Positions 1-5,040 of a DNA stretch of 5,040 bases are shown here, one piece after another. The DNA is from Oscillospiraceae bacterium. GTDB taxonomy: Bacteria; Bacillota; Clostridia; Oscillospirales; Ruminococcaceae. Location of the stretch: assembly GCA_031285645.1 (NCBI GenBank), contig JAITVU010000030.1:1-5040 (forward strand). Direction: 5' to 3'. Position 1 is the first letter of the stretch, and every line of letters begins with the position of its first letter. The notes beneath the pieces are model-generated. The model saw only the letters and a list, made by a program, of their open reading frames with translations. It had not been told where the DNA came from and did not search any database. Made by a program: the position numbers and the translations under genes.

Positions 1-148
1 GGTATAAATCCTCGGCCGAGAGCTTCTCATGCGTTGCCGGATTTAAGAACGGCGCATGATCCTCGGGCATATCGGCCCTGAGGTTATACCACTGTTTCGG
101 CAGCATCTCCTCGGGTAGATTCAGTCTGTAGGGAATGTTCTTCGCCAT
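1..148 (-). CDS. trpB: TrpB2-type tryptophan synthase beta chain, N-terminal fragment
   Basis: Only the first 49 codons are present; the gene runs off the left edge. The protein begins MAKNIPYRLNLPEEMLPKQW, then YNLRADMPED, and later has FLNPATHEKL. This order (IPY..LPEE, P..WYN.RAD, LNP.T) matches the N-terminus of the TrpB2 or TrpB-like PLP-dependent enzymes, not the classical TrpB1. The family makes L-tryptophan from indole and L-serine in the cytoplasm. The PLP lysine and catalytic regions lie outside the window. The ATG at 146-148 is preceded by a perfect AGGAGG (156-161) with a 7-base spacer, so the start is secure. The call is strongly supported by the tRNA-Trp T-box directly upstream. 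TrpB2 proteins usually have about 450 residues, so roughly 90% of the gene is missing. Whether a trp operon follows cannot be seen. Confidence 0.87.
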   Translation of the reverse strand, partial: MAKNIPYRLNLPEEMLPKQWYNLRADMPEDHAPFLNPATHEKLSAEDLY

Positions 149-203
149 GTTAAGTCCTCCTGTTTGACGGCTGCCGGTCCGTCGATTATTTTTTACACAA
201 AAC

Positions 204-241
204 AAAAAAGCCCCTGTCCCAATAATATGGGACAAAAGCTT
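204..241 (-). terminator. Intrinsic terminator of the Trp T-box leader
   Basis: On the minus strand AAGCTTTTGTCCC (229-241) pairs with GGGACAGGGGCTT (208-220) around an 8-base loop. This gives 13 bp with three G-U pairs, followed by a run of six T (204-209). It competes with the antiterminator formed by the T-box sequence at 249-262. The trpB start codon lies about 55 bases further on. Confidence 0.92.
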
Positions 242-484
242 ACGCTTCTGCGGTGCCACCCAATTTGACGCAATGCGCCCACTCGTCCGTACCGACATAC
301 GGCCCCCTTTATAACGGGCGGAGTTCCCGTCAGGCACTAATCTGCAAGGTTTAATTCCGGCATTTCGTCCTGCCCTCGCGAGTCCATTCAGCTTAATCCA
401 CCTACCGCATTCCACCAACAGCGGCTCTCTGTAAGGCACTGATTCAAACTTACTCTTCTCGGTCAACGGTTTAAGTTTGGATTG
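204..484 (-). promoter_or_regulatory. T-box leader, tRNA-Trp specific (UGG specifier)
   Basis: This is a complete T-box riboswitch of about 280 nt ahead of trpB. On the minus strand the conserved T-box sequence TGGGTGGCACCGCA lies at 249-262, directly before the terminator. Stem I has the AGAGAG motif followed by a CCGC/GCGG distal stem (about 405-430). The specifier loop reads GAA-TGG-A and is closed by CGAG/CTCG pairing; the TGG triplet, at 384-386, is the only tryptophan codon. The antiterminator bulge reads UGGC, which would pair with the GCCA end of a tRNA with G at position 73, as expected for bacterial tRNA-Trp. In this family, uncharged tRNA pairs with both specifier and bulge and stabilises the antiterminator, so trpB is expressed when tryptophan is scarce. 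The exact fold of stems II and III was not worked out. Confidence 0.93.
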
Positions 485-490
485 ATACAT

Positions 491-519
491 AGTATACAGC
501 GTCAACATGTTTTTGTCAA
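491..519 (-). promoter_or_regulatory. Sigma-A-type promoter of the trpB T-box transcript
   Basis: On the minus strand the -35 box is a perfect TTGACA (514-519). A 17-base spacer follows, then the -10 box TATACT (491-496, five of six consensus bases). Transcription should start near 484, just ahead of stem I of the T-box. With a near-consensus promoter, control probably rests mainly on the T-box rather than on initiation. Confidence 0.88.
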
Positions 520-613
520 TAGAGTGAAATCAATTTTATGAAATACATTGTATGCGGACCTTCCTTCCCGCCTGTCAATAGATGGATATTGCTTTAATTA
601 TCCACCGTGAAGT

Positions 614-645
614 TAAACCGGCTGCGCAATATGTAACGCGGTTTA
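614..645 (-). other. Weak hairpin overlapping the lipoprotein stop codon
   Basis: TAAACCG (639-645, including the TAA stop) can pair with CGGTTTA (614-620) across an 18-base spacer. No T-run follows, so it is not a convincing intrinsic terminator, although a 3' end is expected about here. The rest of 520-642 is AT-rich spacer. It holds a second TTGACA (minus strand, about 571-576) without a well-spaced -10 box, and nothing else that I can support. Confidence 0.25.
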
Positions 646-1281
646 TTCCGGCACGCCGCCAAAATAATCCATTAACATATGATAATTCCCGGTGCTGGCC
701 CAATACCAATTGTCCGCGTCGCGCCCGTTAATCGCGATGTAGCCGCCGTTATGTTTTCCCGATAAAACCGAGTAACATTGGTGTACGCCATCACGCACGG
801 CCTGAATTTCAACATATGAGCCACCCATAAGCGGGCCGCTGTCATAATCACTCAATTCAAAGGCGTCCGCAACTGCAAGAATTTCGGCCACCTCTTCGCT
901 ATCCTCGATCAGAAGCGTTTCCGTTTCGCCGTAATTATAGACATAGACAAGGCGGATTGTGCCGTCCGGCGGCGGATCTTCATAGTATTCAAAAACCATG
1001 GCATGATCGGACGGCATAGGTTGCGGTTCCCCGTCGGGATCCGCCTGGGCCGCTTCTTCCGCCGCAGCCCAGGCCTCGGACTGCCTGTAAACCGGCAGCC
1101 CCGGGTATGGTGTGGCCTCCGCCGGCGGCTCATCCATCTCCCGGGGTTCATAAGTATCCGGCGGCGCCTCCTGACCTGTCACTGACTGATCGTGTTCGCT
1201 TAACCCCGCATTAGCCTGGCCGCACGCTTGCAGTGCAAGACTTATACAAATTAGAACGCCCAACAGCATAATCCTTTTCAT
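643..1281 (-). CDS. Small secreted lipoprotein of unknown function
   Basis: The predicted protein has 212 residues. Residues 1-20 form a lipoprotein signal peptide: KR after the first Met, a hydrophobic core (MLLGVLICISLAL), then the lipobox LQAC with the lipidated cysteine at 20. Residues 21 to about 90 are acidic and rich in Pro, Glu and Ala, and look like a flexible wall-spanning spacer. From about 92 to 212 a compact domain is likely, with alternating strands (VFEYYE, IRLVYVYNY, YVEIQAV), one helix (SEEVAEILAVADAF) and an aromatic C-terminal part (NWYWASTGNYHMLMDYF). I do not recognise this domain. The ATG at 1279-1281 is preferred because AAGGG lies 10 bases upstream and it places KR directly before the hydrophobic core; a TTG nine codons upstream (1306-1308) is the alternative. 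The gene starts 42 bp after the DHHW gene and is probably cotranscribed with it, which suggests an accessory role in surface polymer acetylation. That role is inference. Confidence 0.8.
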   Translation of the reverse strand: MKRIMLLGVLICISLALQACGQANAGLSEHDQSVTGQEAPPDTYEPREMDEPPAEATPYPGLPVYRQSEAWAAAEEAAQADPDGEPQPMPSDHAMVFEYYEDPPPDGTIRLVYVYNYGETETLLIEDSEEVAEILAVADAFELSDYDSGPLMGGSYVEIQAVRDGVHQCYSVLSGKHNGGYIAINGRDADNWYWASTGNYHMLMDYFGGVPE

Positions 1282-1323
1282 TCTTTCACTTCCCTTTACA
1301 TTTTTCAAATGATGTAGGACGGT

Positions 1324-2766
1324 TTACTGTATGTTTCCGGCGAACATCATGCCCTCTATTTTGTCAATGTGGTATTTGGTGTTGGCCGCGAAAATATTGT
1401 TGATAAAGACAACGTCGTCAATACCGTTTTCCCTGACGTAATCAATCAGGTTGAGCTCGAAATACCGTTGATCCACAACGTGGACTTCCTCATAATGGGA
1501 AATCAGGTAAGGCGCGAAGGCGTTGCCAAACGACTCCTTTACCACAAGGGCTTTATGGCCGTTTTTATTCTCGGTGCTGACCTTTACAAGCGGAAAATCA
1601 CCGTGAAAAAAAACGGAATAGGAGTTGACGCCCTTGGCGTAATGCGCCCAGACACTGTGATCAATCGGCGTTTGGGGCGCGCCCTTATCATAGCGCACAG
1701 CCGTACAGTCCATCGGCGTCACATAATAATCCACATAGTCCTCACCCAGCTTCGCGTCGTTTGTGTGAGCATACATGGTACCCTTGAACTCGGTGATGGT
1801 ATGTTTTTCAAAGTCGGACAGGGCAAGCGGTTCAAGGCCCGCCGCCTGCGCGTACGCGCCGTAGGCATAGTAAGCGCCGAGCGCTGTCCAGTGATGATCG
1901 GCGTTGAAATATAGATATTCGTCCCGATGCTTTGCAATGGCTGTAAAGGCGTCGACACCGACAACACCGTTTGTCAGCATCTCATAAATATGGTCTATAT
2001 TCGGTTTTTGAGGCGCCGTAACGCCGCGGTACCGCTCGGGCAGCGAGAACTCAATGGCAGTCGGAATCACGATGTTAAAGACCCTGACCTCGTCGCCCCA
2101 GGCTTTCTGATACGCACTGATAACCCCGGCGTACCGTTCCGACATGGCGTCGCTGCCGCCGAACATGGACATGGCTTTATCCTTGTATACAAAGACAGCG
2201 CCGAGCTGCTCGCCCGTCGCGCCGTCGTCCTCGGCCACCCAATTGAGGGGCTTCTCGGGCTCTTCTTCCACCTGGGATTGTGATTGCGCGGGCGTGTCGG
2301 GTCCGGACTGCCGAACCGCCGTGTCCGCCGGGTTATCGGCGGGCTTCACCGGCTTTGCCTGCGCCTGCGCGGGTGCCTCTTCAGGCTCTTTAACAGGGGT
2401 TCCATGAATACGCACGCCGTCGAAGCGCACACCGCGCCATTCATCCAGCCACGCCGCAAAGGAAACGAACTTGTCCCGCAATGGAAACGTATCCGCATAG
2501 TGGAATTCCAAATCCTTTGTATAGCGGCCCTGTGCCAGTGCTGCAAGCGAGAACTCAGGTAATTTGGCCAGCTCACGCTTTTCGAGTTCTGAATACGTCT
2601 GCTTGGGCAGCACAAGCGATAAAATCCCCATAAGGAACAGCGCCCCCAAAAAACTGGCGACGTGGATTGTGCGGGCCGTGCGCAGCGCGCCCCGCCTTTC
2701 CTTTTGAGCGCGGCGAACCCCCGACGTCCCGATTCTCCGCCTGACTGTACTCTCTCTCACTGGCAT
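1324..2766 (-). CDS. DHHW family (AlgJ/AlgX-like) membrane-anchored SGNH-type protein
   Basis: The predicted protein has 480 residues. After an Arg-rich cytoplasmic tail (1 to about 35) comes one membrane segment (about 36-53, VASFLGALFLMGILSLVL), so the rest lies outside the cell. The ectodomain shows the signature YFNADHHWTALGAYYAY with DHHW at 290-293, and a later KESFGNAFAPYL block at 410-421. By analogy with AlgJ/AlgX these supply the Asp-His and the Ser (412) of an SGNH-type triad. FNIVIPT (230-236) is the conserved strand of the fold. A Pro/Ala/Gln/Glu-rich segment (about 125-174) interrupts the domain. The family partners MBOAT proteins in acetylating extracellular polysaccharides, and such an MBOAT gene lies upstream. 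The ATG at 2764-2766 is chosen because AAAGGA lies 9 bases upstream; an ATG at 2797-2799 would add 11 residues. The family call is firm, but the substrate is unknown. Confidence 0.9.
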   Translation of the reverse strand: MPVRESTVRRRIGTSGVRRAQKERRGALRTARTIHVASFLGALFLMGILSLVLPKQTYSELEKRELAKLPEFSLAALAQGRYTKDLEFHYADTFPLRDKFVSFAAWLDEWRGVRFDGVRIHGTPVKEPEEAPAQAQAKPVKPADNPADTAVRQSGPDTPAQSQSQVEEEPEKPLNWVAEDDGATGEQLGAVFVYKDKAMSMFGGSDAMSERYAGVISAYQKAWGDEVRVFNIVIPTAIEFSLPERYRGVTAPQKPNIDHIYEMLTNGVVGVDAFTAIAKHRDEYLYFNADHHWTALGAYYAYGAYAQAAGLEPLALSDFEKHTITEFKGTMYAHTNDAKLGEDYVDYYVTPMDCTAVRYDKGAPQTPIDHSVWAHYAKGVNSYSVFFHGDFPLVKVSTENKNGHKALVVKESFGNAFAPYLISHYEEVHVVDQRYFELNLIDYVRENGIDDVVFINNIFAANTKYHIDKIEGMMFAGNIQ

Positions 2767-2875
2767 ATGGGGATATCCTTTCATCAAAACCACTGACATG
2801 ATGGCCTGGTATTCTTATATGGATATAAAACGATGCAAATCAGCGGGATAACATAAACTTGCAACGGTTCCAAAC

Positions 2876-2969
2876 GCCGCAAACCCCCATGGCGATTTAC
2901 CGCCATGGCATTGCGCATGCAAGCATGCGCAATGGGGCCGCGCTTTGAAAAGCGCGGCGGATTTGCGGC
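2876..2969 (-). repeat. Three-hairpin structured element, copy 1 (four-way junction)
   Basis: A closing stem of 8 bp (GCCGCAAA at 2962-2969 with TTTGCGGC at 2876-2883, minus strand) encloses three adjacent perfect hairpins. They are a 10-bp stem (2937-2946/2949-2958), a 12-bp near-palindrome (2909-2920/2923-2934) and an 8-bp stem (2887-2894/2901-2908). The linkers are 0 to 3 bases, so almost every base of the 94 is paired. A further 6-bp pairing (2865-2870 with 2977-2982, one G-U) may extend the closing stem. The core GCGGCCCCATT plus GCGCATGC (2923-2941) recurs at 4859-4878. No target-site duplication or transposase is visible. It could be a dispersed repeat of REP or MITE type, or a structured RNA within the transcript between MBOAT and DHHW. 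The pairing is read directly; the role is unknown. Confidence 0.8.
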
Positions 2970-3170
2970 TCCGGACGAATCGGCCTTCAAGAATCCCAAA
3001 AGATCAATTCTTGATTGACCTTAGCAATTCCAATGAATATATTAGAAATATTGGATATTGGAATCGCATTCCATAATGACAGAAAATCGCTCTCCAACTC
3101 CTCACTGTCATTGTTCTAGTTTATTCAGTTTATTTCTAGTACATGCTTCTTCAAAATCAAAACCGTATAT
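2970..3170 (-). other. Gene-free spacer with a run of AT-rich inverted repeats
   Basis: No gene is supported in the stretch between the MBOAT stop and the structured element. It holds three perfect 8-bp inverted repeats: TCAAGAAT/ATTCTTGA (2987-2994/3007-3014), ATTCCAAT/ATTGGAAT (3027-3034/3057-3064, with an inner AATAT/ATATT) and AATGACAG/CTGTCATT (3075-3082/3105-3112). The last two both have 22-base spacers. No T-run follows any of them in a way that makes a clear terminator. I found no promoter of good quality for the DHHW gene here or in 2767-2875, so read-through from the MBOAT promoter is the simplest view. Confidence 0.4.
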
Positions 3171-4589
3171 TTAGAACTTAAAATACAGAAAAGGATTATA
3201 GCTCTCGCCCACAAGCATCGCCGTGCAAACACCGAGCATAATAAGGCAGGCGGCGGACTGCGCGTACGTCAGCGCCGCGGCGCCGCCGGGCACGGCCGAA
3301 CGGTAAAGCCTTGTTTTAATGGCTGGCAGCAGCGGCGCGCAAAATGCCAGCGCCAGCAAAAGCCAGAAAATATTGTTCATTAAAACAAAGCCCAGCTCCG
3401 CATCCCAAAGCGGTCGCGCCGCCATGCCGAACATCGTGGACAGCATGGTCCCGAGCCGTCCCATATCTTCGAAATAAAAAAACGTCCAACCCACAAGCGT
3501 GACGGTAATCAGGTAGAGATGGGAGAAAAAAGCGGGGACCTTCGCAAGCAGTTTCCCAAAGAACAAGCGTTCCAGTGCGATAAAAACGCCGTAATAAAGT
3601 CCCCAAAGAACATAATTCCAACTGGCTCCGTGCCACAGGCCTGTGGCGAACCAGACAATAAAAAGGTTGACGTACACATGCCTGCGGTTTCCGCCCAGCG
3701 GAATATACAGATAATCCCTGAAAAAACTGCTGAGCGATATATGCCACCGCCGCCAAAAATCCGTGACGGATTTCGCCGCGTAAGGATAGCGGAAATTTTC
3801 GTAGTAATGGCAGCCAAACATGCGCCCAAGCCCAAGAGCCATATCCGAGTAACCGGAAAAGTCATAGTAAAGCTGAATGGAAAACATGAGGATGCCGAAC
3901 CACGCGCCGCCGACAGAGAGCGCGGCGAGGTCGCCGCCCAGATACTGGCCCACCAGCTTGCCCGCGTAATTGGCCACAAGCACCTTTTTGACAAGACCCA
4001 CGCAGAACCTCGAAATGCCCTCGCTCATCCCCTCGGGATCAGGCGCTTCTGCGCCTATTTCATGCTCAACCTCGCTGTAGCGCACAATGGGTCCCGCCAC
4101 AAGGCGGTGATACAGTGAAACAAAGAGCAGGAACGTCATATAGCTGTGCTGGGCGCGCACTTTTTTTCTATACACATCGATGGAGTACGATATCGTCTGA
4201 AATGTGTAAAAGGAGATGCCGATCGGCAGCCCGAACGCCGGCACCGGCAAAGCAAGGCCAAATAGGGCGTTGATGTTTTCCACAAAAAAACCGCTGTATT
4301 TAAATATGCCCAGAAGACCGAGGTTGAGCACCAGCGACGAGACGACGCCAAGCACCGCAATCTTTTTTCCCTCAAAACGCTCGATAAAGAGTCCGTGGAA
4401 ATAGTCGATTGTGCCGCTGAATAAAAGCAAGATAATCCACACGGGTTCACCCCAGGCATAAAAAAAGAGCGAGAAGAGTATCAAAACGACGTTGCGGAAC
4501 ACCTGCTTGCGCGTGGCGAAATAAAGAAGAAAATTGGCGGGCAAAAACAGATAGAGAAATATCAGGTTGGCGAAAACCATAGTGGTCAT
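3171..4589 (-). CDS. MBOAT family membrane-bound O-acyltransferase (AlgI/DltB-like)
   Basis: The predicted protein has 472 residues, a usual length for the family, with many hydrophobic segments throughout. Family blocks appear in order: MVFANLIFLYLFLP at the N-terminus (from residue 4), GLPIGISFYTFQTISYSIDV (120-139), VAGPIVRY (164-171), YYDFSGYSDMALGLGRMFG (241-259), DFWRRWHISLS followed by FFRDYLYIPLGGNR (277-302), and LWHGASWNYVLWGLYYG (318-334). His320 in WHGAS is the conserved catalytic histidine and His283 in RRWH the second family histidine. The C-terminus YNPFLYFKF is typical of members paired with DHHW proteins. The protein would carry acyl, probably acetyl, groups across the membrane for transfer to an extracellular polymer. 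The ATG at 4587-4589 is chosen because AAGGGG lies just upstream; a GTG at 4608-4610 and an ATG at 4578-4580 are alternatives, the last giving the commonest family N-terminus. The DHHW gene follows after a 404-bp gap. Confidence 0.95.
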   Translation of the reverse strand: MTTMVFANLIFLYLFLPANFLLYFATRKQVFRNVVLILFSLFFYAWGEPVWIILLLFSGTIDYFHGLFIERFEGKKIAVLGVVSSLVLNLGLLGIFKYSGFFVENINALFGLALPVPAFGLPIGISFYTFQTISYSIDVYRKKVRAQHSYMTFLLFVSLYHRLVAGPIVRYSEVEHEIGAEAPDPEGMSEGISRFCVGLVKKVLVANYAGKLVGQYLGGDLAALSVGGAWFGILMFSIQLYYDFSGYSDMALGLGRMFGCHYYENFRYPYAAKSVTDFWRRWHISLSSFFRDYLYIPLGGNRRHVYVNLFIVWFATGLWHGASWNYVLWGLYYGVFIALERLFFGKLLAKVPAFFSHLYLITVTLVGWTFFYFEDMGRLGTMLSTMFGMAARPLWDAELGFVLMNNIFWLLLALAFCAPLLPAIKTRLYRSAVPGGAAALTYAQSAACLIMLGVCTAMLVGESYNPFLYFKF

Positions 4590-4631
4590 AATCCCCTTCT
4601 GCCGGGACACAGGGGGTCAATACTGAATACA

Positions 4632-4677
4632 GTTAAAAACATCTCATCAATCACCGCTCAGTACATGTTTTTTTAAC
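4632..4677 (-). promoter_or_regulatory. AT-rich hairpin in the MBOAT leader
   Basis: On the minus strand GTTAAAAAAACAT (4665-4677) can pair with ATGTTTTTAAC (4632-4642): 11 bp with two bulged A. The loop has 22 bases. It lies between the predicted transcription start (about 4697) and the ribosome binding site. A competing pairing TACTGA (4658-4663) with TCAGTA (4621-4626) is possible. No switch is shown by this alone. Confidence 0.3.
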
Positions 4678-4703
4678 ACCGCCTGATTTTCAGGTTTTTA
4701 TTC

Positions 4704-4732
4704 AGTATAAAACCGCTCCCGGAATTTGTCGA
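4704..4732 (-). promoter_or_regulatory. Predicted promoter of the MBOAT-DHHW-lipoprotein unit
   Basis: On the minus strand the -35 box is TCGACA (4727-4732, five of six consensus bases) and the -10 box is TATACT (4704-4709, five of six), separated by exactly 17 bases. The transcript would start near 4697 and have a leader of about 110 bases before the MBOAT ATG. This is the best-scoring promoter by eye upstream of the gene. Confidence 0.65.
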
Positions 4733-4744
4733 AATATCTTTCTT

Positions 4745-4773
4745 ATTATATACCTTTTTCGCTGAATTAAGAA
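4745..4773 (-). promoter_or_regulatory. Possible second, upstream promoter
   Basis: A perfect TATAAT (4745-4750, minus strand) lies 17 bases after TTCTTA (4768-4773), which matches only three of six -35 bases. The -10 box is good but sits in AT-rich DNA where such matches arise by chance. Confidence 0.3.
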
Positions 4774-4839
4774 GACCGTATTCTGCCAATGCAGGCAATA
4801 TTTTTTCATTTTACAATTTCGACACGATCATTTTGATAT

Positions 4840-4918
4840 AGTGAACGAAAGCCGCTTGGCGGCCCCATTCGCGCATGCGTGCGAACGCTTTAAAAATGAT
4901 TCATTTTTGAAGTTCGCT
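4840..4918 (+). repeat. Three-hairpin structured element, copy 2
   Basis: On the plus strand AGTGAAC (4840-4846) pairs with GTTCGCT (4912-4918; 7 bp, one G-U). It encloses three hairpins: GCCGC-TTG-GCGGC (4851-4863), a 7-bp stem with one G-U in 4868-4885, and an AT-rich hairpin with arms AAAAATGA/TCATTTTT (4892-4899/4901-4908). The bases GCGGCCCCATT then C then GCGCATGC (4859-4878) match the core of the copy at 2923-2941 in the opposite orientation, with one inserted C. In both copies the core joins the end of hairpin 1 to the start of hairpin 2. The closing stem and third hairpin differ in sequence, so this copy is either diverged or from a structural family. The G-U pairs favour the plus-strand reading if it acts as RNA. 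Confidence 0.6.
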
Positions 4919-4944
4919 GAGTATATTTCCCCGCATAAAGTGAT

Positions 4945-4973
4945 GCAGGAGGCCGCTGAAAGCGGCCTCCTGC
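4945..4973 (-). terminator. Strong 13-bp hairpin, possible 3' end of the upstream gene
   Basis: GCAGGAGGCCGCT (4945-4957) pairs perfectly with AGCGGCCTCCTGC (4961-4973) around a 3-base loop. It lies 13 bases after a possible minus-strand stop codon (4987-4989), where a terminator would be expected. Neither side carries a T-run, so it is not a canonical intrinsic terminator; it could instead protect a 3' end. Confidence 0.45.
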
Positions 4974-4986
4974 TAATATTGCGTCG

Positions 4987-5040
4987 TCAAAGCGCACACA
5001 TTTCAAGCAGCATCTCACGACAGGCGCTCCTTAAAATCCT
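4987..5040 (-). CDS. Possible C-terminal end of an unidentified gene
   Basis: On the minus strand one frame is open from the right edge for 17 codons (RILRSACREMLLEMCAL) to a TGA at 4987-4989. The other two minus-strand frames close within the same stretch. The 13-bp hairpin just after the stop fits a gene end. Seventeen residues are too few to name a family or to prove coding. Confidence 0.35.
   Translation of the reverse strand, partial: RILRSACREMLLEMCAL

Noticed and set aside
551..576. Second TTGACA upstream of the T-box promoter
   Set aside because: The -35 match is perfect, but TACAAT is about 20 bases away and the well-spaced hexamer GCATAC is poor. The promoter at 491-519 is far better.
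1369..1914. Plus-strand open frame of 181 codons
   Set aside because: It lies antisense within the DHHW gene, whose DHHW and KESFGNAF motifs are on the other strand. No recognisable motif or ribosome binding site supports it.
2865..2982. Copy 1 as an insertion sequence end or integron attC site
   Set aside because: There is no target duplication in the immediate flanks, no transposase or integrase gene in the window and no attC-type GTTRRRY core sites.
2784..2999. Minus-strand open frame of 71 codons in the MBOAT-DHHW gap
   Set aside because: It starts at a TTG, reads straight through the perfect inverted repeats at 2876-2969 and overlaps the DHHW start region. Its codons are dictated by the hairpins, so it is probably a spurious frame.
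2970..3112. Short repeats in the spacer as a CRISPR array
   Set aside because: The repeats are 8-base inverted pairs that differ in sequence, not direct repeats of constant sequence with spacers.
3519..4118. Plus-strand open frame of 199 codons
   Set aside because: It is fully antisense to the MBOAT gene, with a Lys/Arg/Pro/Ala-rich composition typical of a reverse-strand shadow.
4682..4707. Plus-strand hairpin CCTGA-TTT-TCAGG followed by TTTTT
   Set aside because: It looks like a small terminator, but the stem is only 5 bp, no plus-strand gene precedes it, and it overlaps the predicted minus-strand promoter.

Overview
The window suggests a Gram-positive anaerobe of the Clostridia (Bacillota), with moderate to slightly high GC in the genes and AT-rich spacers. 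Evidence is a tryptophan T-box leader with an intrinsic terminator, strong AGGAGG-type ribosome binding sites, a lipobox signal peptide and an MBOAT/DHHW surface-acetylation gene pair. The genus cannot be read from 5 kb. Every supported gene lies on the minus strand, so transcription runs from high to low coordinates.

Layout in transcription order. (1) 4987-5040: possibly the last 17 codons of an unidentified gene, followed by a 13-bp hairpin (4945-4973). (2) 4611-4986: an intergenic stretch with a three-hairpin repeat on the plus strand (4840-4918), two candidate promoters and an AT-rich leader hairpin. (3) 3171-4589: an AlgI/DltB-type membrane-bound O-acyltransferase (MBOAT). (4) 2767-3170: a 404-bp gap holding a second, larger three-hairpin element on the minus strand (2876-2969) and a run of AT-rich inverted repeats. 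(5) 1324-2766: a DHHW/AlgJ-like membrane-anchored SGNH-type protein. (6) 643-1281: a small lipoprotein of unknown function, 42 bp downstream. (7) 149-642: a promoter and a complete T-box leader with a UGG (Trp) specifier. (8) 1-148: the N-terminus of a TrpB2-type tryptophan synthase beta chain.

The MBOAT and DHHW proteins form a recognised pairing for O-acetylation of an extracellular or cell-wall polymer. The MBOAT protein would pass acetyl groups across the membrane and the DHHW protein would place or handle them outside. The acceptor polymer cannot be told from this window. The lipoprotein may be an accessory part of the same system. The trpB2 unit is separate and is probably switched on by uncharged tRNA-Trp.

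The most unusual feature is the pair of three-hairpin elements on either side of the MBOAT gene, in opposite orientation. They share a 19-base core (one inserted base) and the same layout of a closing stem around three hairpins, while the hairpin arms differ. They look like two copies of a dispersed structured repeat, or two members of a structured RNA family. I do not recognise the family.
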